From: an uncultured Prevotella sp.
GTDB taxonomy: Bacteria; Bacteroidota; Bacteroidia; Bacteroidales; Bacteroidaceae
Direction: 5' to 3'
Length of the DNA: 42,937 bases
NCBI GenBank assembly: GCA_900315835.1
Contig: ONAR01000023.1
Location: 1-42,937 of the forward strand
This document shows, piece after piece, positions 17,542-26,514 of the stretch. The position numbers were made by a program, and so were the translations under genes. Positions within the stretch are counted from its first letter, which is position 1; each line of letters opens with the position of its first letter. The notes under the pieces are model-generated. The model did not search any database and was not told the DNA's origin. It saw nothing but the letters and a program-made list of their open reading frames with translations.

Positions 17542-18933
17542 TTATTTGGCACCACCGCCAAGTGCATAATAGAGATTGACCACAGCCTGCATCTTGTTGA
17601 AGTCGTCGCTCACCTTGTTGAGCTGCGAGTTGAGCAGATTGCTCTCTGCGGTGATGACCTCAAGATAAGTGGAGCCGGCACTGGCCATCAGGCTCTTGGT
17701 ATCCTCCACATTTTTCTTCAGCACCTCAATGCGCTGGGCTTCGAGCTTGCTCTTGGCCTCTGACGCATTATACAGCACCAAGGCATTACTCACCTCGCTG
17801 CCGGCCGACAACACACTGTTCTGCCAGGTGTTGTAAGCCTGCTGATACTGGTCCTTTGCGACGCGCAGACCGGCTGTCAGCTGACCTTTAGCAAAGATGG
17901 GCTGCGTGAGGGAAGCCACCGCCGACCACAGCATCTTTCCGGGGTTGGTGATGCCGAGTCCGCCACTGTTGGTGAAAGCGCCCGTTCCGCTGATGGTCAG
18001 CGAGGGATAGAATCTGGCGCGGGCTGCCTCCACATTATAGAAGCACTCGGCAAGGGCCATCTCGTTGGCATGAACGTCCGCACGATTGTTGAGCAACTGA
18101 ATGCCCACGCCAGTGGCAAAACTGGAAGGCAGGCTCTGTGCGTCAAGAGTGCCACGGGGAATAGCCTGGGCCGCCTCTCCGAGAAGCAGCGACAGGCTGT
18201 TCTCGGTCTCACGCACCTGCCGCTTAAGGTCTTCTTTCTGTGTCTTTACACTCAAATAGTTGGCCTCAGCGCTTTGCACCGCAGTCGAACGCACGCCTGC
18301 CACTGACTCATGCTGCACTTTCATGATGTCCCAAGTGTCCTTAGTCAGCGTCTCCATGTCGTCTATAATCTGCAGCTGCTTATCAAGCATCAGCAGCGTA
18401 TAGTACATGTTGGCGACGTTGGCGACAAGCTTTGTCTGTACGGCCACCTGATAGTCCTTAGCCTGCAGCAGGGCCATCTGCGTGGACCGCTTGGCCGCGG
18501 TAAGATTGCCAAAGAGGTTGGCATCCCAACTGGCGCTGACTGGCAGCGAATAGGTCTTGGAGGCCTTGCTATAATCCCACGACGCAATGGTACCCTGTGG
18601 AGTGAAAGAGAAGCCCGGAAGAAAAGCCAGCTTGGCAGCCTTGAGCTGGGCCTCTGCCATATCCACATTCAATGCCGCATTGAGCAGGTTGGGATTATTG
18701 CTGAGGGCTTTCTCAATCAGCACCTGCAGCTGGGGGTCGGTGAACACCGAGCGCCAGGGAATGTTGGCGAAGCTCGTCGTGTCATTGACAGCCAAGGTAT
18801 CGGCATTGCTCGCAGAGTCGCGCACAAGACCGGCAGTGTTAACCTGAGGACGCTCGTATTTTCCATATAGGCTCTTGCAGCCGGTGAGGGCCATGGCTGC
18901 AAGACCTGTAAGTATGAAATGACTTATTTTCAT
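17542..18933 (-). CDS. TolC/NodT-family outer-membrane efflux lipoprotein
   Basis: It forms the outer-membrane channel of the tripartite RND pump encoded just upstream. From the ATG at 18933 the protein has 463 residues: a lipoprotein signal peptide (LTGC lipobox), then two OEP repeats with long alpha-helical segments (coiled-coil-like NPNLLNAALNVDMAEAQLKAAK region and the second at about 290-430). The conserved LLNNRADVHANEMALAE is present. An in-frame ATG at 18963 would overlap the pump stop and lengthen the signal peptide, so it was not used. The gene starts 13 bp after the pump gene stops. Confidence 0.93.
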   Translation of the reverse strand: MKISHFILTGLAAMALTGCKSLYGKYERPQVNTAGLVRDSASNADTLAVNDTTSFANIPWRSVFTDPQLQVLIEKALSNNPNLLNAALNVDMAEAQLKAAKLAFLPGFSFTPQGTIASWDYSKASKTYSLPVSASWDANLFGNLTAAKRSTQMALLQAKDYQVAVQTKLVANVANMYYTLLMLDKQLQIIDDMETLTKDTWDIMKVQHESVAGVRSTAVQSAEANYLSVKTQKEDLKRQVRETENSLSLLLGEAAQAIPRGTLDAQSLPSSFATGVGIQLLNNRADVHANEMALAECFYNVEAARARFYPSLTISGTGAFTNSGGLGITNPGKMLWSAVASLTQPIFAKGQLTAGLRVAKDQYQQAYNTWQNSVLSAGSEVSNALVLYNASEAKSKLEAQRIEVLKKNVEDTKSLMASAGSTYLEVITAESNLLNSQLNKVSDDFNKMQAVVNLYYALGGGAK

Positions 18934-18946
18934 TTTCTGTAATTCT

Positions 18947-21900
18947 TTACTGTTTATAAGCATCTACGAAGTTCTGCAACACATTCTCATTGTCACCTCC
19001 ATGGGCGTACTGATTGAGCTCGGCTGTAACCTCCTCGTTCTGCTCATCCTCAAACTTCAAAGGCTTAATCTTCTCCTGCAAATACTGGAAAATGCAGAAC
19101 AAGGCGGGCACAACGAATATCTGAACGAGCGTACCAATAAGCATACCACCAACGGCTGCGGCACCTAACGTCTGGTTTCCGTTCTTGCCTACACCGGATG
19201 CGAACATCAGCGGCAACAAGCCTATAACCATAGCCAATGAGGTCATCAGAATAGGACGAAGACGTGCGGCTGCACCCAAAATGGCCGAATACTTAATGGC
19301 CATACCCGTCTCGCGGCGCTCAAGGGCGAACTGCACGATAAGGATAGCGTTCTTAGCCAACAGACCAATCAACATGATGAGCGAAATCTGCATGTAGATA
19401 TCGTTGTTATGACCGAAGAGGTTGGTGAACAGGAAGGCACCAGCCAAACCGAACGGTACTGACAGCAGCACGGCGAGCGGCAGGATGTAGCTCTCATACT
19501 GGGCGCTGAGGATGAGGTAAACGAATACCAGACAGAGCACGAAGATGATTGCCGTAGAGTTGGTTGATTCAGCCTCAGAGCGGCTCAAGCCGGAGTACTC
19601 GTAACCATAACCGTCGGGCAGACTCTCCTTCGACACTTCCTCAACAGCCTTCATCACCTGACCATTGGAGTAGCCACTGTTGGCATTGATACTGACGTTG
19701 ATAGCGGTGAAGAGGTTGAAGCGGTTGATGTTGGAAGGTCCGTAAACCTTACGCAGCTTCACAAACTCGCTCACAGGAGCCATATCGCCCGTAGCCGTAC
19801 GGACATAGATGCGGGTCAGGCCCTCAGGTGTCATACGAGAGGCGACATCACCCTGCACCATCACACGGAACAGTTTACCGTAAGCATTGAAGTTGGAAGC
19901 GTAGAGGCCGCCATAGTAACCCTGCATCACTGCCAACACCACTCTCGGAGAGATGCCAGCCTGCTTTGTCTTGGCCACGTCTACATCCACCATATACTGG
20001 GGATAGTTCGGGTTGTAGGAGGTCATAGCCTGCTGAATCTCAGGACGCTTGTTCAGTTCAGCGAGGAAATCCTTGGTAACATTGAAGAATCTGTTCAAGT
20101 CACCACCGGTCTTATCCTGCATGGTCAAGGTCACACCATTCTGCACGGAGAAACCAGGAATCATAGGAGGTCCGAAGGCCAGAATCTGTGCATCTTTGAT
20201 GCTGGCAGTCTGCTTATAGATCATACCCAGCACCGAGTTCTGCTCGTAGGGATTGACTACGAGGGCCATAGGATCCTTATCCTCGATGGCGCGCTTAATG
20301 CGGTCGGTGATACCACCGGCACGCTCTTCGAAAGGCTTCAACTTGATGATAAACGTAGCCTGGTCGGAACCCTGACCGGCAATGAAGTTGTAACCGAGGA
20401 TGGCGTTGCGGTGAAGGATAGCCGGGTTGTTGGCCAACATCTTATCCACCTCATCCACGATCTGCTTCGTGCGGTCCTGTGACGTACCCGGATTGGCCGA
20501 GATGGTCACGAAGATGGTACCCGTATCCTCATCAGGTACCAGACCGGTCTTGGTAGTACCCATGAAAATCACCAGCGCGGCAATACCTACGACCACAAGG
20601 CCTGCAGTGACTATGCGGTGGTTGATAATATGCTCAACACCTTTCTTATATTTATTGGTCGTCTTCTCAAACACGCGGTTGAAGCCGGCATGGAAGCGGG
20701 CCACAAAGGTCTTGTTCTGCTCATTCTCCTCCTCTTTATGAGGTTTCAGGAAAATGGCGCAGAGGGCAGGCGACAACGTCAGAGCGTTGATAGCCGAAAT
20801 GACGATACTCACGGCCATCGTCACACCGAATTCGCGGTAGAAGGTACCACTCGTACCACCCATGAACGATACCGGGATGAACACGGCAGCCATAACGAGG
20901 GTGATGGAGATGATGGCGCTCGAAATCTCGTTCATGGCGTCAATGGCGGCGGTCAACGAACTCTTGTAACCCTGGTCGAGCTTGGCATGTACAGCCTCCA
21001 CAACCACAATTGCATCATCCACCACAATGGCAATGGCCAACAACAAGGCCGATAGCGTCAGCAGGTTGATGGAGAATCCGAAGATCCAAAGGAAGAAGAA
21101 CGTACCTATCAAGGCCACAGGCACGGCAATCATAGGAATGAGCGTCGAGCGGATGTCCTGAAGGAAGATATACACCACAATGAACACGAGAATCAACGTG
21201 ATGAACAGCGTGCGGACCACCTCCTCGATAGAGGCGAAGAGGAAGTCGGTCACATCATACATGATGACGGTCTTCATGCCAGGAGGCATCGTCTTCTGCA
21301 CGTCAGCCAATGCGGCTTTCACATCGGTGGCAATCTGCGTGGCATTAGAACCGGCAATCTGCTGCACCATACCCATACATGCGGGCTTACCATCATTGGT
21401 CAGGTTCACATTGTACATCAGTGAGCCGAGCTCGATTCTTGCCACATCCTTGAGTTTCAATGTCTGACCGGTGGTCTTACTGGTCAGGATGATGTTGTCG
21501 TACTCAATAGGTGTTGACAGGCGGCCCTTATAACGAAGGGTATACTCGTAAGCCACTTTGGAGTTCTCACCGAACTTACCAGGAGCAGCCTCGATATTCT
21601 GCTCAGCAAGGACTGCTGTAATATCGGAAGGCATCAAGCCATACTCCTTCATCTTATCCGGCTTCAGCCAGATACGCATGGAGTAGTTGGCTGATGACGG
21701 GCTCTGCACATCACCCACACCATTGATACGCTTGATAAGCGGCACGATGTTGATGTTGTTGTAGTTGGTCACGAACTGACCGTCGTAGCGGCCATCGGAA
21801 GTGACGGCGTACATGATGACGTTAGACGTCTGACGCTTGGTGGTGGTAACACCGACCTGCGTTACCTCAGACGGCAACAGTGCCTGAGCCTGCGACACAC

Positions 21901-22231
21901 GGTTCTGCACGTTCACGGCAGCCATATCAGGGTCGGAGCCCTGCTTGAAATAGACAGTAATCATACACATACCGTCGTTGGTGGTCTGGGAGGTCATGTA
22001 GGTCATGTTCTCCACACCGTTGATGCTTTCCTCAAGAGGCACGGCGACAGACTTCATCACCGTTTGTGCATCAGCACCTTGATAGCTGGCCTGCACCATG
22101 ATGGTTGGAGGGGCAATATCCGGATACTGCTCAATAGGCAGCGATACCAAACCGATGGAGCCTAACAGCACAAGCACGATAGACACCACGGTGGAAAGCA
22201 CCGGACGCTTAATGAAATTGGTAAATGTCAT
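18947..22231 (-). CDS. RND multidrug efflux pump (HAE1/AcrB type)
   Basis: The inner-membrane proton-drug antiporter of a tripartite pump. The 1094-residue protein starts with the family signature FIKRPVLSTVVSIVLVLLG and SLPIEQYPDIAPPTI. The proton-relay pair is seen as AIVVDDAIVVVE (two Asp in the fourth helix), with the matching Lys in LIGLLAKNAILIVQFA. The large periplasmic loops have the usual lengths. Substrates cannot be read from the sequence. It starts 15 bp after the adaptor gene, and the channel gene follows; no TetR or other regulator is adjacent. Confidence 0.96.
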   Translation of the reverse strand: MTFTNFIKRPVLSTVVSIVLVLLGSIGLVSLPIEQYPDIAPPTIMVQASYQGADAQTVMKSVAVPLEESINGVENMTYMTSQTTNDGMCMITVYFKQGSDPDMAAVNVQNRVSQAQALLPSEVTQVGVTTTKRQTSNVIMYAVTSDGRYDGQFVTNYNNINIVPLIKRINGVGDVQSPSSANYSMRIWLKPDKMKEYGLMPSDITAVLAEQNIEAAPGKFGENSKVAYEYTLRYKGRLSTPIEYDNIILTSKTTGQTLKLKDVARIELGSLMYNVNLTNDGKPACMGMVQQIAGSNATQIATDVKAALADVQKTMPPGMKTVIMYDVTDFLFASIEEVVRTLFITLILVFIVVYIFLQDIRSTLIPMIAVPVALIGTFFFLWIFGFSINLLTLSALLLAIAIVVDDAIVVVEAVHAKLDQGYKSSLTAAIDAMNEISSAIISITLVMAAVFIPVSFMGGTSGTFYREFGVTMAVSIVISAINALTLSPALCAIFLKPHKEEENEQNKTFVARFHAGFNRVFEKTTNKYKKGVEHIINHRIVTAGLVVVGIAALVIFMGTTKTGLVPDEDTGTIFVTISANPGTSQDRTKQIVDEVDKMLANNPAILHRNAILGYNFIAGQGSDQATFIIKLKPFEERAGGITDRIKRAIEDKDPMALVVNPYEQNSVLGMIYKQTASIKDAQILAFGPPMIPGFSVQNGVTLTMQDKTGGDLNRFFNVTKDFLAELNKRPEIQQAMTSYNPNYPQYMVDVDVAKTKQAGISPRVVLAVMQGYYGGLYASNFNAYGKLFRVMVQGDVASRMTPEGLTRIYVRTATGDMAPVSEFVKLRKVYGPSNINRFNLFTAINVSINANSGYSNGQVMKAVEEVSKESLPDGYGYEYSGLSRSEAESTNSTAIIFVLCLVFVYLILSAQYESYILPLAVLLSVPFGLAGAFLFTNLFGHNNDIYMQISLIMLIGLLAKNAILIVQFALERRETGMAIKYSAILGAAARLRPILMTSLAMVIGLLPLMFASGVGKNGNQTLGAAAVGGMLIGTLVQIFVVPALFCIFQYLQEKIKPLKFEDEQNEEVTAELNQYAHGGDNENVLQNFVDAYKQ

Positions 22232-22246
22232 AGCTCTGCTTTTATA

Positions 22247-23446
22247 TTATTTTCCGGTCATTGCCTTGACGAAGCCCTTGGCCGAGCCCTGCTCCTTGGA
22301 GAGGTTGGCAGCCTCGTCAATCTTCTTCTGGTACTGATCCTCCGTAATGGGCTTGATGGCCATGCCATCGGTCAGCTTCTGGATGCCCTTGCTCACGTAA
22401 CGGTCGCCGACATTCAGACCAGAGGTGACGATATAGTTGACACCGTCGTTCTCAGGATTGACGGTGATCTCGCTGTATTTCACCTTGTTATCGTTGCCTA
22501 CCTTATAAACAAAGTACTTGTCCTGCACCTGAGAGACAGCCTCCTGCGGAATAATGATGGCGTTGCTGCTCACGCGCGGCACAATGATCTGACCTGCACC
22601 ACCGCTCTTCAGCAGGTGCTGGGGATTGGGGAAGTGGGCAATCAGCGAGTAAGCACCGGTGGTAGCGTCGATGACACCACTCATCTTCACCACGCGGCCC
22701 GGCTGGTTGTAGATGGTTCCATCAGCCAACTGCAGTTTCACGGTAGGCATCTCCTTGAGCACATCGGCTACACTGCCGGCAGTCTTCGACATACCGAGGA
22801 TGTCGCTCTCACTCATAGAGAAGAACACCTCAACCGTCGAGACGTCAGACACAGTGGTCAGCGTGCTGGCGGTAGAAACAAGAGCGCCCTTTTTGAAAGG
22901 CAGATCGCCGACGACGCCGGAAGCCGGAGCCACAACCGAGCACCACGACAGGGTCTCGCGGGCAGAAGCCAATGAAGCACGGGCCTGAGCTACCTGAGCC
23001 TTAGCCGTGAGGTAGCTGTTCTGAGCGGTGGAAAGCTCATACTGACCAATGATGTGCTGGGCAAACAGTTTCTTGTTGTTCTCATACGTCAGCTTCGTGG
23101 TGTTTTCCTGAGCAATGGCCGTATTGAGTGCAGCCTGCGCCTGATTGACGGCTGCGCGATAAGTCTCGCTGTCAAGGGTGAACATCACCTGACCAGCCCT
23201 CACGGCCTGACCCTCATGCACATACAAGTTGGTGATGTAACCAGCAAGTTTGGGATGAACCTCTACATCCTGAATACCTTTAATGGTTGCGGGGTAAGTG
23301 GTCTGCAAGTCGGCCGTAGACCCTCCTACCGTGCGAACAGCAAACTCGTTGTCCTGCAAGTCTGCAAGGCTACCACCACTCTTCTTGCCACACGAAACGA
23401 GTGCAAGCGCAGCAATAGCCACAATCATTGTACTTTTAATCTTCAT
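22247..23446 (-). CDS. RND periplasmic adaptor (membrane fusion lipoprotein)
   Basis: It links the pump to the outer-membrane channel. The 399-residue protein starts with a lipoprotein signal peptide (ALVSC lipobox, then GKKSGG), followed by a lipoyl-like beta domain (VHPKLAGYITNLYVHEGQAV), an alpha-helical hairpin (about 100-165), the second half lipoyl (VVAPASGVVGDLP), then beta-barrel and membrane-proximal domains, the AcrA-family order. It heads a four-gene operon (adaptor, pump, channel, LpxA-like) with its own -7 box about 100 bp upstream. Confidence 0.95.
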   Translation of the reverse strand: MKIKSTMIVAIAALALVSCGKKSGGSLADLQDNEFAVRTVGGSTADLQTTYPATIKGIQDVEVHPKLAGYITNLYVHEGQAVRAGQVMFTLDSETYRAAVNQAQAALNTAIAQENTTKLTYENNKKLFAQHIIGQYELSTAQNSYLTAKAQVAQARASLASARETLSWCSVVAPASGVVGDLPFKKGALVSTASTLTTVSDVSTVEVFFSMSESDILGMSKTAGSVADVLKEMPTVKLQLADGTIYNQPGRVVKMSGVIDATTGAYSLIAHFPNPQHLLKSGGAGQIIVPRVSSNAIIIPQEAVSQVQDKYFVYKVGNDNKVKYSEITVNPENDGVNYIVTSGLNVGDRYVSKGIQKLTDGMAIKPITEDQYQKKIDEAANLSKEQGSAKGFVKAMTGK

Positions 23447-23545
23447 ACCTTATTTAATATAATGTGTTTACAATAATATGTATCCTTAACCCTTCCTTCA
23501 TTCATTAAACTACGGTTACGGGCATGATTGTTGAAATTTCGGGGG

Positions 23546-23553
23546 CAAAGGTA
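23546..23553 (-). promoter_or_regulatory. -7 promoter box for the RND operon
   Basis: TACCTTTG on the minus strand matches TAnnTTTG, 100 bp upstream of the adaptor start. No repressor operator dyad is evident next to it. Confidence 0.6.
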
Positions 23554-23813
23554 CAAAGAAATGACAAAACTTATAATGAACGCAGAGTTTTTTTAACAAA
23601 CATTCTCCTACATCGCGCGACAATTACAAGCTTTTCACACAACAAAGCGTCATGCAGCACCAAACAGGCATTGCGAGGGGAGAGACGAGCTACGCCAAAT
23701 CGGCATTTAGCGGGAGGCAATGCTCAACGTAAGCGCGCATTCCGCAGGAAAGAGATCTTCGATTAGCGTAGCTGCACACCTACTGTCAGCCCCACTCCAC
23801 CAAGAAATACTGA

Positions 23814-23959
23814 AAACCACATTACCGCTATTACCGCAGCAATATTACGCGTTGATTATGAGATGTTTAAGCGAGGTAATATACTTCCCAACATTACCAC
23901 ACTTAACGCGTTTAGTATCAGCGAGAAACCGTACTGCGGTAATTGGGGTAATGTGGTTT
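23814..23959. repeat. 146-bp element with 26-bp inverted repeats
   Basis: The arm at 23814-23839 (AAACCACATTACC... ACCGCAG) is the reverse complement of 23934-23959 with only two mismatches in 26 bp. The interior holds further ATTACC/GGTAAT words. It could be a MITE-like decayed insertion or a long transcribed hairpin at the 3' side of the CCA-adding enzyme gene. No target-site duplication or transposase is visible. Confidence 0.6.
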
Positions 23960-23985
23960 CACTTGTTTTTGGGGAATACGGCGTC

Positions 23986-25410
23986 TCACAGCCCCATTTC
24001 CTTGGCCTTTTCCTTCAGCAACTCCATCAGCGGACCACGCTCGTTGGGCACCTTATTGTCGAGCACTGCCTCTTTCAAGGCCGACTTCAACTCACCCACC
24101 GCCCTCGAGGGCTTCAGGTTGAACAGCTGCATGATCTCGTTGCCGTCGATACACGGCTGCAGCAATCGTTTGTAGTCGCGCTCCTTCAGGTCGGCAATCT
24201 TCTCCCTCACGATGCGGAAGTTGTTGAGGAACCGCGCCTTACGCACCTGGTTCTTACTCGTGATGTCGGCCTCGCAGAGCGTCATCAGGTCATCGATGTC
24301 ATCGTCGGCATCATTGACCAAGCGGCGCACGGCACTGTCGGTCACCTCGTCGTCGGCGATGGCGATGGGGCGCATGTGCAGATCGACGAGCTTCTGCACG
24401 TATTTCATCTTCGCGTCCAGCGGCAATTTAAGGCGGTTGAAGATGACCGGCACCATCTTGGCTCCGACGTAGTTGTGGTTGTGGAAGGTCCAGCCCAGCA
24501 CCGGATCCCAGCGCTTAGTCTTGGCCTTGCCGATGTCGTGGAGCAGTGCTGCCCACCTGAGCCATAGCGACGCGTCGGGATTGGCGCAGACATTGTCGAG
24601 CACCTCCAACGTGTGGTAGAAGTTGTTCTTATGGCTCCGGCCGTTGCGCGTCTCCACCACGTCGAGCACCGACAGCTCGGGCAGGATGAGCGGCAGCAGA
24701 CCACTGCGCTGCAGGTCGACGAAGCCGCGGCTCGGGTGGTCGGTCATCATTATCTTATTGAGTTCCTCAGAGATGCGCTCACCACTGATGATCTTGATGC
24801 GCTCGGCGTTGCGCGAGAGCGCCTCAAATGTCTCATCCTCAATATAGAACTTCAACTGCGTGGCAAAGCGCACACAGCGCATCATGCGCAGCGGATCGTC
24901 GCTGAAGGTCACGTCGGGGTCGAGTGGCGTGCGGATGATGCCATCCTGCAGGTCGTAGATGCCGTCGAAGGGGTCAACGAGTTCACCGAAGCGGTCGCTG
25001 TTGAGACACACCGCGAGGGCGTTGATGGTGAAGTCGCGACGGTTCTGGTCGTCTTCCAACGTACCGTCCTCGACATGCGGCTTACGGCTGTCGCGGTTGT
25101 AGCTCTCACGCCTGGCGCCCACAAACTCCACCTCCTGGTCGTGCCACTTCACCTGCGCCGTTCCGAAGTTGCGGAACACCGAGAGGTGAGCCGATCGGCC
25201 AAGCGCATTCTTGAAAGCCTTCGCCACCTCAATGCCACTGCCAACAACCACCACATCAATATCGTTGCTCGGACGCTCAAGGAAGAGGTCGCGCACATAG
25301 CCACCCACCACATACGTCTCCAGATGCAGACTGTCGGCGGCGGCAGATATCTTGTGGAAAATGTCTTTATCGAGAAGTTGCGCCAGTTCGGCGTCACTAA
25401 GCATACGCAT
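23986..25410 (-). CDS. cca: CCA-adding tRNA nucleotidyltransferase with HD domain
   Basis: It adds or repairs the 3'-CCA end of tRNAs. The 474-residue protein has the nucleotidyltransferase head: VVGGYVRDLFL, the metal-binding NDIDVVVVG and RRDFTINALAV, followed by the tRNA-binding neck (DDPLRMMRCVRFATQL) and an HD domain (LRWAALLHDIGKAK). This domain order fits the HD-containing CCA/poly(A) polymerase family of Bacteroidetes; a poly(A) polymerase role cannot be fully ruled out. It is a single-gene unit, with ATGs at 25410 and 25404 both possible starts. Its -7 box lies 35 bp upstream and is divergent from the next lipoprotein gene. Confidence 0.92.
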   Translation of the reverse strand: MRMLSDAELAQLLDKDIFHKISAAADSLHLETYVVGGYVRDLFLERPSNDIDVVVVGSGIEVAKAFKNALGRSAHLSVFRNFGTAQVKWHDQEVEFVGARRESYNRDSRKPHVEDGTLEDDQNRRDFTINALAVCLNSDRFGELVDPFDGIYDLQDGIIRTPLDPDVTFSDDPLRMMRCVRFATQLKFYIEDETFEALSRNAERIKIISGERISEELNKIMMTDHPSRGFVDLQRSGLLPLILPELSVLDVVETRNGRSHKNNFYHTLEVLDNVCANPDASLWLRWAALLHDIGKAKTKRWDPVLGWTFHNHNYVGAKMVPVIFNRLKLPLDAKMKYVQKLVDLHMRPIAIADDEVTDSAVRRLVNDADDDIDDLMTLCEADITSKNQVRKARFLNNFRIVREKIADLKERDYKRLLQPCIDGNEIMQLFNLKPSRAVGELKSALKEAVLDNKVPNERGPLMELLKEKAKEMGL

Positions 25411-25444
25411 CGTTACGTTCGTCTATTGAATCACAATTTCAATG

Positions 25445-25452
25445 CAAAGTTA
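25445..25452 (-). promoter_or_regulatory. -7 promoter box for the CCA-adding enzyme
   Basis: TAACTTTG on the minus strand, 34 bp upstream of the start. Confidence 0.6.
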
Positions 25453-25485
25453 GCAAAAAAATCGGAATATACCACGAAAAATAGT

Positions 25486-25493
25486 TACCTTTG
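25486..25493 (+). promoter_or_regulatory. -7 promoter box for the small lipoprotein
   Basis: TACCTTTG ends 8 bp before the ATG at 25502, a short-leader arrangement also seen for arsC and the GNAT gene. Confidence 0.6.
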
Positions 25494-25501
25494 CAAACAG
25501 T

Positions 25502-25909
25502 ATGAAGAAATTGTTCATTATCATGGCCGTTGTCCTTGGTTTAGTTTCCTGCCAACAGACCGAGGACGAGAAAGCCGCGCCCCTCATGCAGCGCATCGAC
25601 TCGCTCTATCGGGCCGGCAACTATTCCGCCACGCTCAACGCCATCACGCAGCTGCGCGCCAACCACCCCAAGGCCGTAGAGAGCCGCGAGAAGGCGCTGA
25701 AGATTTGGCAGGAGGCATCGCTGAAGATGGCCCAGGCCGACATCGGGCGCACCGACTCGGCCCTGCAGGCGACTATCTGGCAATACAATGCCGCGCAGAC
25801 CTTCGGCGAGAAAAACCGGCTGCGCGTGAAGCGCGACTCCCTGCAGGTGCGCTACGACGCCCTCTGCGGCACGGTGCGCATCATTCACCACCGTCAGGCG
25901 GAAAAATAG
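25502..25909 (+). CDS. Small helical lipoprotein, function unknown
   Basis: The 135-residue protein begins MKKLFIIMAVVLGLVSC, a lipoprotein signal peptide with lipobox LVSC. The mature part is mostly helical and charged, with a TPR-like stretch (IDSLYRAGNYSATLNAITQL) and a long helix rich in Lys/Arg/Glu. I do not recognise a named family. It sits between the CCA-adding enzyme (divergent) and DUF1599, which has its own promoter. It probably faces the periplasm. Confidence 0.75.
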   Translation: MKKLFIIMAVVLGLVSCQQTEDEKAAPLMQRIDSLYRAGNYSATLNAITQLRANHPKAVESREKALKIWQEASLKMAQADIGRTDSALQATIWQYNAAQTFGEKNRLRVKRDSLQVRYDALCGTVRIIHHRQAEK

Positions 25910-25941
25910 GCTTTACCGCGCTGTCTGTCTGAAAAATTAGT

Positions 25942-25949
25942 TAACTTTG
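25942..25949 (+). promoter_or_regulatory. -7 promoter box for DUF1599 operon
   Basis: TAACTTTG, 7 bp before the ATG at 25957. It likely drives DUF1599, the BT_3928-family gene and tpiA. Confidence 0.6.
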
Positions 25950-25956
25950 CACTCGT

Positions 25957-26514
25957 ATGCAGCAAGATACTGATAACATGGTACAAGATACCGACCAACA
26001 ATTCAAGGACGTGCTGGGCGAATGCCGCGACATCTTCCGCAAGAAGCTCCACGACTACGGCGCCTCATGGCGCATCCTGCGCCCATCGTCGCTCACCGAC
26101 CAGCTGTTTATCAAGGCTAAGCGCATCCGCTCGCTCGAGACCACCGGCAAGGCCATGGTCCATGAGGGCATACGCCCCGAGTTCTTAGCCCTCATCAACT
26201 ACGGTATCGTCGGCCTCATCCAGTTGGATAAAGGCTATGCCGACAGCGTCGACATCACCAATGACGAGGCCCTGTCGCTCTACGACACTTTCGCCAAGGC
26301 GGCTTTCGAGCTCATGACGCGGAAGAACCACGACTATGGCGAGGCATGGCGAGGCATGCGCGTCAGCAGCTACACCGACTTCATCCTCACCAAGATAGCC
26401 CGCATCAAGGAACTGGAAGACATTCACAGCCAGACACTTGTATCCGAAGGCATCGACGCCAACTACATGGACATCATCAACTATGCCGTGTTCGGCGCCA
26501 TACGACTGAAATAA
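25957..26514 (+). CDS. DUF1599 protein with internal duplication
   Basis: The 185-residue cytosolic protein contains two copies of one domain. The first has KLHDYGASWRILRPSSLTD (about 30-48) and the second KNHDYGEAWRGMRVSSYTD (about 123-141), each followed by a Lys-Arg-Ile-Leu-Glu helix and an Ile-Asn-Tyr-(Gly/Ala) segment. This matches Pfam DUF1599, which as I recall is grouped with nucleotide-modification-associated domains; no reaction is established. The stop is immediately followed by the next start (26515), so translation is coupled. An ATG at 25978 is an alternative start. Confidence 0.88.
   Translation: MQQDTDNMVQDTDQQFKDVLGECRDIFRKKLHDYGASWRILRPSSLTDQLFIKAKRIRSLETTGKAMVHEGIRPEFLALINYGIVGLIQLDKGYADSVDITNDEALSLYDTFAKAAFELMTRKNHDYGEAWRGMRVSSYTDFILTKIARIKELEDIHSQTLVSEGIDANYMDIINYAVFGAIRLK

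Larger units (their letters stand above)
23447..23985. other. Gene-free region between RND operon and CCA-adding enzyme
   Basis: This 539-bp region has the RND operon promoter near its left side and an element with 26-bp inverted ends at 23814-23959. Between them, 23560-23810 shows only two weak short inverted repeats (AGCTACGC/GCGTAGCT at 23688 and 23766; GCATTGC/GCAATGC near 23668 and 23717) and no convincing gene. A small RNA is possible but unsupported. Confidence 0.6.

Noticed and set aside
24613-25932. 439-codon plus-strand open frame opposite the CCA-adding enzyme
   Set aside because: Antisense to a well-supported gene and it runs into the next real gene in another frame.
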